A stretch of DNA of 38,921 nt from Alcaligenaceae bacterium (GTDB lineage Bacteria > Pseudomonadota > Gammaproteobacteria > Burkholderiales > Burkholderiaceae_B), in the NCBI GenBank assembly GCA_947379755.1, contig CANCOC010000031.1, positions 1 through 38,921 of the forward strand, in the 5' to 3' direction. A program made the position numbers and the translations under genes. Under the pieces are notes generated by a model. It saw only the letters and a program-made list of their open reading frames with translations. It was not told where the DNA came from and did no database searches. This document shows positions 27,490-35,847 of the stretch, in pieces; the stretch's first letter is position 1; the number at the start of each line of letters is the position of its first letter.

Positions 27490-27614
27490 CATTCAAATGG
27501 TTTGCCGTTCGATCACTGCACAAAATAGTGCATCACCTCTGCAGCAAGAACTCTCGCAGCAATAAATCTCAAAATGATTAAAATCAGCGCCCCGACTTAA
27601 ATGGATAAAAGTAA

Positions 27615-28025
27615 ATGAACACCTTATTTGATAGCGCTCTGGATGTTGGATCTGACGGGGCCGCTCTCCATCCTGATCTGTTGGTACTGAAAGACATCAT
27701 GGGAATCGATGTGGTGAGAGAGCTTTCCCCTGAGGCCAGACTGCGTCAGTATGTTGGCGGCTATCTTGATCCCGAGACCAATCAACGCACCATTGTTGGG
27801 GAGCCTTGCGACAATCCGGATGAGGTCTTGATCATGATTTCAGATACGGTTTATGTCATGCTGGACGAAGGCCATGCTTTGTACAATTCTTCGGGTGAAA
27901 TTGATGTGTTTGTTGCAATGATTGTGCCGGCTCAGAATATCGATAAAGCGCATGAGGCCATTAATGCTTATCTTTTGAAAAATCCAGCGGCGACAAATAT
28001 TCCGTTTGGATTTACTGCGTTTTAA
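27615..28025 (+). CDS. hypothetical protein, unrecognised
   Basis: I do not recognise this acidic protein of 136 residues. It has no signal peptide and no membrane segment. The middle (about residues 70-115) alternates strongly hydrophobic strands with charged turns (DEVLIMISDTVYVML, GEIDVFVAMIVPAQN), followed by a helix KAHEAINAYLLKN, so it is probably a small globular alpha/beta protein. It has a single cysteine (GEPCDNP). The start is supported by a GGATAA sequence about eight bases upstream. It follows the tRNA terminator by 125 bases and precedes a very short frame and a dioxygenase gene on the same strand. No function is proposed. Confidence 0.6.
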   Translation: MNTLFDSALDVGSDGAALHPDLLVLKDIMGIDVVRELSPEARLRQYVGGYLDPETNQRTIVGEPCDNPDEVLIMISDTVYVMLDEGHALYNSSGEIDVFVAMIVPAQNIDKAHEAINAYLLKNPAATNIPFGFTAF

Positions 28026-28033
28026 CCAGACAC

Positions 28034-28180
28034 TTGAATCCGCAGGTGATTGACCAGCTCTCCAGACTTCTATTGCAGTGTGATCGACCCTCTCAGAATA
28101 GTGAGGAGTTACAAGCTTTCGACGTTTTGTTCAGTTTGATCGGGGGTAATATGGTTGACAAGGATTCGAGTGTCCTTTAA
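28034..28180 (+). CDS. possible 48-residue small protein
   Basis: A frame from TTG at 28034 (or GTG at 28046) to TAA at 28178-28180 begins nine bases after the preceding gene and fills most of the space before the dioxygenase gene. The translation (LNPQVIDQLSRLLLQ..., LQAFDVLFSLIGG) is amphipathic and protein-like, but no ATG start is present until residue 40 and no clear Shine-Dalgarno sequence was seen. It could be a genuine small gene, a remnant of a longer gene, or chance. Confidence 0.25.
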   Translation: MNPQVIDQLSRLLLQCDRPSQNSEELQAFDVLFSLIGGNMVDKDSSVL

Positions 28181-28219
28181 CTGAAGTCTCGTGAATATTT
28201 CTTCACTTAAGAGCCAAGC

Positions 28220-28963
28220 ATGACCACCCACAATATTCCGCCGCCATTGTCAGATCCTGCTCAACTGAATTTTGATCTTCAGAGCAAAGGCTTTGCTGTG
28301 TTGAGCGGTTCCGCTTTAAGAGAAATGACAGGCATTTCGGCGCAATCGTTTCAATCACTTGAACCAAGCTGGAATGATTTGCCTCCAGATCAGTACCTTA
28401 GAGATGGCGGGCGTTACCGTCGCCGGCGCCATGGGAGTTTTGAAGTCATTTCCGGTGAGGTGAGAGCGATGCCGCATCGCGCGCACTGGCAACCGCTCTC
28501 GTATAACGCCCTGCATGGGGGCATGCAACGCTGGTTTGACCCGATGGATATATCCGTTACGCAGCAACCTGTCTGGAATACTTTGCTGACATTTCTGGCT
28601 CAAGTCGCAAGTAATCTGTTCAATACTCGCACCTGGTACGTTGAAGCCCATCAGTTTCGGATTGACACGACAGATGGGATTGGTCGGCCCACCCCTGAAG
28701 GTGCCCACCGGGATGGTGTGAATCTGGTGGCCGTATTCCTGATCGGTCGTCACGGTATCAAGGGTGGCGAGACGCGCGTATTTGATATGAGCAGCTCCTT
28801 CGGTCAGCGATTTACGCTGAGTGAGCCATGGTCTGTCATGTTGTTGAATGATGAACGTGTGATTCATGAAACAACGCCCATTCAGCCTACCGATGAAAAA
28901 GGTTGGCGTGACACACTGGTGATCACTTTGCGTACAAATGGTTTTATGGACGCACCAGTTTAA
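28220..28963 (+). CDS. 2-oxoglutarate/Fe(II) dioxygenase-like protein (2OG-Fe_Oxy_2 type)
   Basis: The 247-residue protein resembles the PF10014-type 2OG-Fe dioxygenases, the family that includes the free L-isoleucine 4-hydroxylase and BsmA. The iron facial triad is visible as H163-x-D165 in GAHRDGVN and H216 in VIHETTPI, and R230 (in GWRDTLVITLR) or R238 could bind the 2-oxoglutarate carboxylate. The N-terminal motif LQSKGFAVLSGSALREMTG also fits. It is probably cytoplasmic, having no signal peptide. Known members hydroxylate free aliphatic amino acids; the substrate here is not known. It stands apart from any amino-acid pathway genes. Confidence 0.75.
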   Translation: MTTHNIPPPLSDPAQLNFDLQSKGFAVLSGSALREMTGISAQSFQSLEPSWNDLPPDQYLRDGGRYRRRRHGSFEVISGEVRAMPHRAHWQPLSYNALHGGMQRWFDPMDISVTQQPVWNTLLTFLAQVASNLFNTRTWYVEAHQFRIDTTDGIGRPTPEGAHRDGVNLVAVFLIGRHGIKGGETRVFDMSSSFGQRFTLSEPWSVMLLNDERVIHETTPIQPTDEKGWRDTLVITLRTNGFMDAPV

Positions 28964-29180
28964 GTGACCTGCAAGCGGCCTTGTCGCATGTCAGTTTGAA
29001 TAAGATGTTCAGAACGAACATAAATAAAACAACACATCCGGGTCTTGAGAGCATTCGTGAGTTCATATTGTCCTTTGACGTGTAAAGTCCACAGGTTCGC
29101 CTGACGCTTTCGCTTTCGGTTCTTCAATCTTTTGCCTGAGGTTTGAACTACTCGCTGTTCAATTCCTTGCAAAGGTTGAT

Positions 29181-32100
29181 ATGAAATTTTTATTGAACGT
29201 TCAGCAATATTGCTCTGCATTCATTGTTCTTGTTTTGATTGGTTCAGCGTCAATGCAAGTGTCTGCTGGTGTAATTGTTGTATGCCATCCTAATGAAAGT
29301 GTTGAAACAGGAACATGTTCCGATTTAAGAATTGTTTCTGGAGCTGACATCTCTATACTTGTTGGTGCACGAGTAGTCGGTGAGCCCGCTGTCGACAACG
29401 CTGGCAATACCCATTCACTTACGAATGCTGGCGAAATCAACTCCTCTGTAAGCGAGATATCGGTAGGTGTTATTAACAGAGCATCTGCAAGTTTAGGAAC
29501 GCTGACAAACACCGGTACGATTATTTCCGAAACACCGAATACCTTTTCTGGTAACGCCCAGGGTATTTCCAATCTGGGTGTGATCACCACTCTGAATAAT
29601 TCCGGATCGATTACAACCAGCGCACTTAAACTTGATGTGGCATCCTCTGTATTCGGTATCCGCAATGAAGGAACAATCACCACGCTGAATAATTCAGGAA
29701 CCATTTCGGCCCGCGCAGACGTTACATTTATAAGTGACATCGTTGGAATTAAAAACAGCGGAACAATTACCACACTGAATAATTCAGGATCGATTACCGC
29801 ACGCTCGTTAGCTTCTTTTCCTGGCAACATTGTCGGGATCAGCAACTCGGGCACTATTTCGATCCTGAATAATCAACAGGGTAGTAGCGGGGCACTGACC
29901 TATACCGGCAGGTTGCCAGTCCAGTACAACATCATTATTAGCAGCAGCAGTGTATTCGGCAAGCTATCAGCAGCGTCGGTTGATGGCGTAATGGCTTTTG
30001 GAATTTCCCCACAGTCCGCAGGGAGTTCGATCGTAAGTACAACGCCATATGCTGATGTCCTGACTAGCATGACCTCCCTTCATCTTGGATTAGGTGACAT
30101 GGTCACCAGCTTGACCGGCACATCAAACGGATATTCCTTCACTCTTTCCAGAAATGACGCAGATCACTTCAGATGGGATCTGCTCATTAATAGCTTTAGC
30201 AGCGGCGATAGTGGTACTGGAGGGACTGGCGTGCAGTCGGCTCCCTCTACGGATCTCACGTCGGGTAATACCGTTGCACTGAGCAGTGTGACGCCCGTGT
30301 CTACTCCTATCGTATTTAATGGAGGCACTCTTACCACTAATGCTGGTGAGCAGTCGAACCAGTCATTTTTGCTCAATAGTACCGGGGGTACGATTACCTC
30401 GCCCACAAACGGTGCGGCGCAGCTCTCTGGGCTGATTTCTGGCGTTGGGGGACTGACTGTTAACGGTTCAGGGATACTGATCCTTTCTGGTCAGAATACA
30501 TATTCAGGTGGAACAACAGTCGCCTCAGGCACACTTGAGGTGAGCGGTATCTCACCTCTGGGAACAGGAGCTGTGTTTGTCGCTGCATCTGCAGGACTGA
30601 TTGGAACCGGAACAATTTCAGGCCCGATTACTGTCGCTGGCCTGATTAAGCCAGGTCATTCGCCAGGTTACTTGACAACAGATTCGTCGACCACGATGCT
30701 TTCGGGGAGCACATATCGACAAGATATAGCGGGAAAGACACAGGCGAACAGTACGACCCTAACAGGTAGCGCGGGGTTTTATTCCTCAATGATTGTGACA
30801 AATGGTCAGTTTGTCATTCAGTCAGGTGTCAGCCTGAGCCCTCGATTGTCAGGTTTATTCGCATTGAACGAGTCAGGGTACGGCAGTGCAATATATGTTC
30901 CGGTGTTGGGTGACAAGTTTACGATCATCACCGCCTCCAATGGCATAGCAGGGCGTTTTACGACGCTGACACAACCCGCTGAGCTCTCGGTTGGAACGCA
31001 ATTCATTCCCTTTTACAACGCAGGGGGGAGTAATAGCGTCGAACTTGCAGTGATTCCGACATCGTATGCAAATACACTCGCAGCAACGGCTGCCAGCACG
31101 CGTTCAGTTGCGGGCGTGCTGGATCAGCTTGCGCTGGCCAATGCAAAAGGGACCGCAACGCCTGAGCAGGAAAAACTACTTTATGTGGCTGCAGGCCAGT
31201 CTGGCGCAACGCTGCCTGGTTTTGCACAATCTCTCGCTGGTGATATCTATGCGGCGACCCTTGTTGTTGTATCCCAGGCAACACAGCGCGTGCAGCAGGC
31301 GGTGCTCGCGCATATCGGGAATATGCACGAGATACCGATGGCAAGTCCCTTGTTTTACCAGAATACAAGTGATGCACATTCAGCCGATGCGATGCCGGGT
31401 ACGGCCCCGGGTCCGGCCGTCAGTAGCAATGTTGTCACCAGTCCTGATCCCGCGTTCCTGAACGGGCACCAGAGCAACCGGATGGCCTGGGGTGAAATAG
31501 CCTATCAGCGTGGCAATCGTTCAGATGACGGGCAGGCGAGTGGTTTTAGTAGCAATCTCTATCAGGCGGTACTTGGCGTGGATGCCTATTCAGACCAAGG
31601 TATCAAGATCGGAGGTGGTCTGGCACTATCTAATACACATGTCATGGCCAACGCAGGGACGGCAACGGTACAACAAGGATCGCTTTTTTTATATGGCAAA
31701 CTGCCTGTTGATCGTTTTGTACTTGATAGCATGGCAAGTTACGGTCTCAACAGCACAGATCATGCACGTGGTGATCTCTCGGGCTACACAAGCGGACTGC
31801 AGGCCAGGGGGGTGCGTGGCAGCGATACATTCATTAGCGCAGGCCTGAGCAGGCCGATTGATCTGGAAAGCGTGCGCCTGACTCCTTTTATACGATTCTC
31901 CTGGCAAGGGGTGAGTCAGTCAGGCTTTAGCGAGGGTTCAAGTCCAGCAGCTCTTACTGTGATCCCTTATAGCGGCAATGGTTTTCGAGGAGTGATAGGC
32001 CTGGCCGTTGGGTCTCAGGCACTTGACCCCATGCGTGCAGATTTTACCTATCGGGCGAACTTGGGGGTGGGCGTGGATAGCACAGCACTGATCAATCCTG

Positions 32101-32294
32101 TCCTGAACACCAGTCTGACTGGTTTTTCGAGCACGAGTCAGTTGTTCAATGCGGGAGCTACCTTTGTTCAGGCAGGTCTCTATGCAACCTCCAGGTTCGC
32201 CAGCAATGCCTATGTATATGCAGGGATCTCTGGTGAGTTGCGTTCAGGGCAAACATTAGGCAATCTGAGCATGGGTGTAAAAATCCAGTTTTGA
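29181..32294 (+). CDS. autotransporter with repeat-containing passenger and C-terminal beta-barrel
   Basis: This protein of 1037 residues is a type V secretion autotransporter. A signal peptide ends near residue 29 (VSA then GVIV). The passenger (about residues 30-700) is poor in charge and rich in Gly, Ser, Thr and Asn, as in beta-helices; it contains short tandem repeats around residues 128-238 and an autotransporter-associated beta-strand (PATR) repeat around residues 430-460 (LILSGQNTYSGGTTVASGTLEVSG). The outer-membrane barrel covers about residues 765-1037 and ends in a terminal phenylalanine (VKIQF), as expected for BAM-dependent insertion. AAAGG lies six bases ahead of the ATG. An adhesin-like role is likely but the ligand is unknown. 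No protease motif was recognised. Confidence 0.9.
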   Translation: MKFLLNVQQYCSAFIVLVLIGSASMQVSAGVIVVCHPNESVETGTCSDLRIVSGADISILVGARVVGEPAVDNAGNTHSLTNAGEINSSVSEISVGVINRASASLGTLTNTGTIISETPNTFSGNAQGISNLGVITTLNNSGSITTSALKLDVASSVFGIRNEGTITTLNNSGTISARADVTFISDIVGIKNSGTITTLNNSGSITARSLASFPGNIVGISNSGTISILNNQQGSSGALTYTGRLPVQYNIIISSSSVFGKLSAASVDGVMAFGISPQSAGSSIVSTTPYADVLTSMTSLHLGLGDMVTSLTGTSNGYSFTLSRNDADHFRWDLLINSFSSGDSGTGGTGVQSAPSTDLTSGNTVALSSVTPVSTPIVFNGGTLTTNAGEQSNQSFLLNSTGGTITSPTNGAAQLSGLISGVGGLTVNGSGILILSGQNTYSGGTTVASGTLEVSGISPLGTGAVFVAASAGLIGTGTISGPITVAGLIKPGHSPGYLTTDSSTTMLSGSTYRQDIAGKTQANSTTLTGSAGFYSSMIVTNGQFVIQSGVSLSPRLSGLFALNESGYGSAIYVPVLGDKFTIITASNGIAGRFTTLTQPAELSVGTQFIPFYNAGGSNSVELAVIPTSYANTLAATAASTRSVAGVLDQLALANAKGTATPEQEKLLYVAAGQSGATLPGFAQSLAGDIYAATLVVVSQATQRVQQAVLAHIGNMHEIPMASPLFYQNTSDAHSADAMPGTAPGPAVSSNVVTSPDPAFLNGHQSNRMAWGEIAYQRGNRSDDGQASGFSSNLYQAVLGVDAYSDQGIKIGGGLALSNTHVMANAGTATVQQGSLFLYGKLPVDRFVLDSMASYGLNSTDHARGDLSGYTSGLQARGVRGSDTFISAGLSRPIDLESVRLTPFIRFSWQGVSQSGFSEGSSPAALTVIPYSGNGFRGVIGLAVGSQALDPMRADFTYRANLGVGVDSTALINPVLNTSLTGFSSTSQLFNAGATFVQAGLYATSRFASNAYVYAGISGELRSGQTLGNLSMGVKIQF
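29565..29895 (+). repeat. four tandem ~90-bp coding repeats in the autotransporter passenger
   Basis: The core TTLNNSG is encoded at about 29592, 29685 and 29775, with a diverged copy SILNNQQ at about 29865. The spacing is 93, 90 and 90 bases, i.e. 31, 30 and 30 residues. Each unit reads roughly GI.N.GTITTLNNSGSIT plus a variable stretch, probably one or two rungs of a beta-helix. Confidence 0.8.
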
Positions 32295-32363
32295 GCTGAT
32301 GACCTTTTCAGGGCTCTGGCATAGTATAAATAGCTAATCTAAATTTTTATTATTGAACGACTG

Positions 32364-33350
32364 ATGAAAATCACCATGAAAAGTTTTGTCCTTCAGCTGA
32401 CGGTCCTGTCTACGTTACTCTTGGCTAGCAACGCCAGCTTTGCTCAGGCGACGTATCCGAGCAAACCCATCACGTTTATCGTCGCTTATGCGGCAGGAGG
32501 TGGTGGGGATGCACGCAGTCGACAGATTGCCCAAAAAATGAGCGTGCTGCTCAAGCAGCCGATTGTTGTTGAAAACAAACCCGGAGCAGGAGGAAACATC
32601 GGTACAGAACTGATTTCTCGTGCGACGCCTGATGGCTACACCATCGGGATGGGAAACTTTGCTCCGATGTCGGTGAACAAAACACTTTTTGGTAATTTGC
32701 GGTATGACCCCGAAAACGACCTCACACCGATCATGTTGATAGAAAAGGGACCACTGGTACTTGTCGTGAACCCTAAATCTACTTTCAAATCTGTCGCTGA
32801 CATTGTCAGCGCTGCAAAGGCAAAACCAGGTGAACTCACGTTTTCATCGGGCGGAATTGGCGGCAGTCATCAACTATCAGCCGAACTGTTCAAAATCAAT
32901 GCAGGCATCGATATGATTCATGTCCCTTACAAAAGTGGTTCGGCAGGCCTGACCGACCTTATGGCTGGGAATGTCAATATGATGTTTGATCAGATGTACT
33001 CAGCCATCCCTGGAATTCGATCTGAAAAACTCCGCCCGATCGCCATCACCAGTGCCCAGCGCTCACCCTTGCTACCAGAAGTACCTACTTTTGCTGAAGT
33101 TGGTTACCCCAAGGTTGAAGTACTGAACTGGCAAGGAATAGTCGGACCTAAAGGACTGCCGCCAGAGATCATTGATAAATTAAATGCAGTAGCCAATGAG
33201 GCACTGCAAGATCCTCAACTCAGGGAAGTCATGCTCGCGCAAGGCAATGAGATTGGTGGTGGAACGCCAGCAGTATTTGCAGAGCTGATCAAAGCTGAAT
33301 CAGCGAAGTGGAGCAACGTCATCAAAATTGCCAATATCAGACCTGATTAA
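32364..33350 (+). CDS. Bug/TctC-family periplasmic solute-binding protein
   Basis: The 328-residue protein has a signal peptide (about residues 1-28, ending SFA then QATYPSKPI) and the Bug hallmarks: ITFIVAYAAGGGGDARSR near the N-terminus of the mature protein, VENKPGAGGNIGTELISRATPDGYTI, and HVPYKSGSAGLTDLMAGNVNMMFD. Bug proteins bind carboxylates and related small molecules for tripartite tricarboxylate transporters. No tctA or tctB lies in the window, so it is an orphan, as is common in Burkholderiales. The ligand is unknown. An internal ATG four codons on is an alternative start. Confidence 0.93.
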   Translation: MKITMKSFVLQLTVLSTLLLASNASFAQATYPSKPITFIVAYAAGGGGDARSRQIAQKMSVLLKQPIVVENKPGAGGNIGTELISRATPDGYTIGMGNFAPMSVNKTLFGNLRYDPENDLTPIMLIEKGPLVLVVNPKSTFKSVADIVSAAKAKPGELTFSSGGIGGSHQLSAELFKINAGIDMIHVPYKSGSAGLTDLMAGNVNMMFDQMYSAIPGIRSEKLRPIAITSAQRSPLLPEVPTFAEVGYPKVEVLNWQGIVGPKGLPPEIIDKLNAVANEALQDPQLREVMLAQGNEIGGGTPAVFAELIKAESAKWSNVIKIANIRPD

Positions 33351-33380
33351 ATCAGAGAGACATGCAAGTATCCATACTTA

Positions 33381-33423
33381 CCACGTTTGAAAAATATTCT
33401 TTGCATTGTTTTTTCAAACGTGG
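33381..33423. repeat. 14-bp inverted repeat between convergent genes
   Basis: CCACGTTTGAAAAA at 33381-33394 is repeated in reverse complement at about 33409-33423, around a loop of some 14 bases. It lies between the ends of the Bug gene and the small minus-strand gene. A-tract and T-tract lie inside the stem rather than after it, so it is not a textbook terminator, but it may end both transcripts. Confidence 0.65.
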
Positions 33424-33438
33424 CTAATGGAGACTGCG

Positions 33439-33570
33439 TTAGCTTGACTGATGAATCACCCACCAGAGGGTGAGAGCAGAAGGCGCAAAAATAATAAATA
33501 AAACGGCCCATAGACCTTTCAGATCCGTTCCTGCATTGTGTGGTTCATGATGAGCGCCTGCGTGTTCCAT
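33439..33570 (-). CDS. 43-residue single-pass membrane protein
   Basis: A short frame on the minus strand starts at ATG 33570, eight bases after a perfect GGAGG (plus-strand 33579-33583), and ends at TAA. The N-terminal 18 residues are polar and histidine-rich (MEHAGAHHEPHNAGTDLK, four His), followed by one membrane helix (about residues 19-39, LWAVLFIIFAPSALTLWWVI) and HQSS. I do not recognise the family. It sits downstream of the sigma-54 activator gene on the same strand, 53 bases after its stop, and could be cotranscribed with it. The layout resembles small subunits or regulators of membrane complexes, but no partner is evident. Confidence 0.7.
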   Translation of the reverse strand: MEHAGAHHEPHNAGTDLKGLWAVLFIIFAPSALTLWWVIHQSS

Positions 33571-33622
33571 AGATGTTTCCTCCGATTGAATATTTTGTAG
33601 TGTATATCAAGTGATTACGTAC

Positions 33623-35551
33623 TCACTTTGCCTGTATTTTTCGATAAAGCGTCTGGCGACTGATTCCAAGTATGCGAGCAGCCTTGGAAATATTTCCCTG
33701 AGTGTTATCGATCACCATATTGATCGCGTGACGCGATATTTCGTGCAGGTTTAGCGAATCCTGACCGTTAAAGTGGTTCGTGACAGGATGTTCATTCTTG
33801 CTTGCCTGTAATAACGCTAAGCGGATATCGTCCGGCAAATGCTGCCAGCTAATACTCAGTTCGTCAGACTCAAGCATCGCACAAGCCGTGCGAAGTATGC
33901 TTGCATATTGCCTCATGTTTCCTGGCCAATCATATCTTCCCAGGGCTTTCAGCAAATCAGGTGCAACCTGAATCGTTCTGTCTGGGTCAATGTGATCCAG
34001 CATATTGACGGTGAGTTGTTCAATATCAGTCCTCTCACGTAGCGCCGGCAATTGAACCGTCAGTCCGTTAATGCGATAGAACAAATCACTTCTGAATGCA
34101 CCACGTTCAATTGCCTCGCTTAGATTGCAATGGGTCGCACAAACCAGTGAAAAATCAACCTTTATCTCTTCACTTGATCCTACAGGAGTGACACAGCGCT
34201 CCTGCAGTACTCTGAGCAGACGCGTCTGCATGGCGTTCGTCATTTCACCGATTTCATCAAGAAAAAGTGTGCCACCCTGTGCCTGGCGCAAGCGGCCCAG
34301 GCTGCCTTCACGTTTGGCGCCCGTGAATGAGCCAGGTGCATACCCAAACAACTCTGATTCGATCAGACTTTCGGGAAGGGCCGCACAATTGATTGCTACA
34401 AATGGGCCCTTGTAACGTACACCACTGTCATGCCATGCTTTGGCGAACAATTCTTTGCCTACACCTGACTCACCCTGAATCAGCAGGGAAATGGGTTTGT
34501 TCAGAATGCGGCGTGCTTTGTCTGCAGCCTGTCGCCAGCTGAGATCACCTGAGTCAAGGCGCGATAACGCGTCATCGTGGATGGGTTGCGTGTTGAGCGA
34601 AGACGAGGGTAGTTTGAGCGAAATACTTGAGACATCAGTATGAATCTGGACAAACAACACGGTGCCATCTTGCAGGTGAACCTGAGACGCCAGATGGGAA
34701 CGACGCTTTTGAAACGAGAGGATATCTTGAAATCGCTCATGAATGAGGCGCTCAAGAACAGTCGATCCAATATCGCCCGCTGTCAGTTTAAGCAAACTCA
34801 ATGCCATGCGATTGGCACCCACGATCCACCCATCATCCGAGAGTGACACAATGCCTTCAGCCATTGTCCCGATTCCAAAGGGATGGGCATGCATGTGCAG
34901 CCTAATATGATGTCGCGACCCCGCAATCAGGAGGCGATTTTCAATCATGCGTGCTGCGGTATTGACCAGGCCGAGTGTATGGGGATGGCCGCTACGCTGA
35001 TCGCCAGAAATATCAAGAATGCCCAGTAGCTCTGCTGTAGCTGACATGATCGGCGCAGCAGCGCAGGTCAGGAATCCATTGCGTTCCAGAAAATGCTCTG
35101 CGCCATGAATTTCAACACCGTTGCGCTCGGCAAGTGCCGTGCCGATGGCATTGGTTCCCCGGTGCTCTTCACTCCAGGATGCACCGCATGACAACGCGAC
35201 GCGCTCTGCTTTAGCTAGAAAACAGGCGTCTCCGAGAGAGTGGATCAAGGTGCCATGACTGTCTGCCAGTACAACTACATTCTGACTGTGGCGAACTTGA
35301 TCAAACAGGTACTCCATGACAGGTTGCGAATGTGAAAGCAGATCGTGGTTACGTGCCAGAGACTGCCGCAGAATTGCTGCATCTGTATGCTCGGCTGCCA
35401 TGGCTGGCCCGCCTGGTAGCAAGCCTGCTGCCAGGCTTCTGCGCCAGGATTGTGCGACGCGCGAATCGAGGATGTCAACCGGGCAGTCACCGTGTTCCAT
35501 TAAATACGAGCGCGCCTGACGCAAAGTCAGACCAGATGTTTTTGTTTGCAA
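33623..35551 (-). CDS. AcoR-type sigma-54-dependent transcriptional activator
   Basis: This 642-residue protein has the AcoR layout: an N-terminal helical segment, a GAF sensor domain (about residues 75-215, with SWSEEHRGTNAIGTAL and LTCAAAPIMS), a probable PAS-like region (about 225-310), an AAA+ domain with Walker A GESGVGKE (about 360-367), a sigma-54 contact loop GSFTGA (about 405-411; most relatives have GAFTGA), and a Fis-type helix-turn-helix at the C-terminus (ISKAARILGISRQTLYRKI). It should activate the divergent aldehyde dehydrogenase operon from the -24/-12 promoter. The start is TTG, with GGAGG (plus-strand 35556-35560) four bases before it. Signals for AcoR-like proteins include acetoin or alcohols; this one's ligand is unknown. 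Confidence 0.92.
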   Translation of the reverse strand: MQTKTSGLTLRQARSYLMEHGDCPVDILDSRVAQSWRRSLAAGLLPGGPAMAAEHTDAAILRQSLARNHDLLSHSQPVMEYLFDQVRHSQNVVVLADSHGTLIHSLGDACFLAKAERVALSCGASWSEEHRGTNAIGTALAERNGVEIHGAEHFLERNGFLTCAAAPIMSATAELLGILDISGDQRSGHPHTLGLVNTAARMIENRLLIAGSRHHIRLHMHAHPFGIGTMAEGIVSLSDDGWIVGANRMALSLLKLTAGDIGSTVLERLIHERFQDILSFQKRRSHLASQVHLQDGTVLFVQIHTDVSSISLKLPSSSLNTQPIHDDALSRLDSGDLSWRQAADKARRILNKPISLLIQGESGVGKELFAKAWHDSGVRYKGPFVAINCAALPESLIESELFGYAPGSFTGAKREGSLGRLRQAQGGTLFLDEIGEMTNAMQTRLLRVLQERCVTPVGSSEEIKVDFSLVCATHCNLSEAIERGAFRSDLFYRINGLTVQLPALRERTDIEQLTVNMLDHIDPDRTIQVAPDLLKALGRYDWPGNMRQYASILRTACAMLESDELSISWQHLPDDIRLALLQASKNEHPVTNHFNGQDSLNLHEISRHAINMVIDNTQGNISKAARILGISRQTLYRKIQAK

Positions 35552-35647
35552 GTTGCCTCCGCTGCGGTATGTCAGCTCCGCTTGTCAGCCAGTATAGGAA
35601 GGCAATCAGTGAACAAGCAATACCTTTTATCATTATTGGTCAGGGGT

Positions 35648-35674
35648 TGTAACGTTTTGGTACAGATGTCTGTA
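35648..35674. promoter_or_regulatory. candidate activator-binding inverted repeats upstream of the aldehyde dehydrogenase
   Basis: Two inverted repeats overlap here: TGTAAC-5-GGTACA (35648-35664, one mismatch) and TACAGA-TG-TCTGTA (35661-35674, perfect). They lie about 95-120 bases before the -24 element, the usual distance for an enhancer site of a sigma-54 activator. Assignment to the neighbouring activator is inference. Confidence 0.5.
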
Positions 35675-35768
35675 AATCACTCACTTTATTTCGGACACAT
35701 TCCATGAGTTATATGGATTCTTTTTTAATTCTTTAATAATATCAACATGTTGCCGTTGCTCTGCTATC

Positions 35769-35784
35769 TGGCACAAGTTTTGCA
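35769..35784 (+). promoter_or_regulatory. sigma-54 (-24/-12) promoter of the aldehyde dehydrogenase operon
   Basis: TGGCAC, five bases, TTGCA exactly matches the sigma-54 consensus, with GG at 35770-35771 and GC at 35782-35783 at the required spacing. Transcription would start near 35796, about 50 bases before the ATG of the dehydrogenase gene, and its activator gene is divergent. Confidence 0.93.
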
Positions 35785-35847
35785 TCGTAATGACTGTTTA
35801 CTGAAGATATATATTTAAAAACACCATAACCAGAATCAGGAGACTTT

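Noticed and set aside
27399..27581. A 60-codon frame starting inside the tRNA-Val gene.
   Set aside because: It covers the 3' half of the tRNA and the terminator hairpin, so it cannot be a functional gene as drawn.
28960..29220. An 86-codon minus-strand frame in the spacer before the autotransporter gene.
   Set aside because: It runs over the autotransporter start and signal peptide, has no clear ribosome-binding site and a very basic, motif-free sequence.
29565..29895. The regularly spaced repeats considered as a CRISPR array.
   Set aside because: The units are in frame, imperfect, about 90 bases long and encode the passenger repeats; no cas genes are near.
31003..31377. Antisense frames of 60-130 codons across the autotransporter barrel region.
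   Set aside because: They are shadows of a clearly coding frame in a repetitive, GC-biased sequence.
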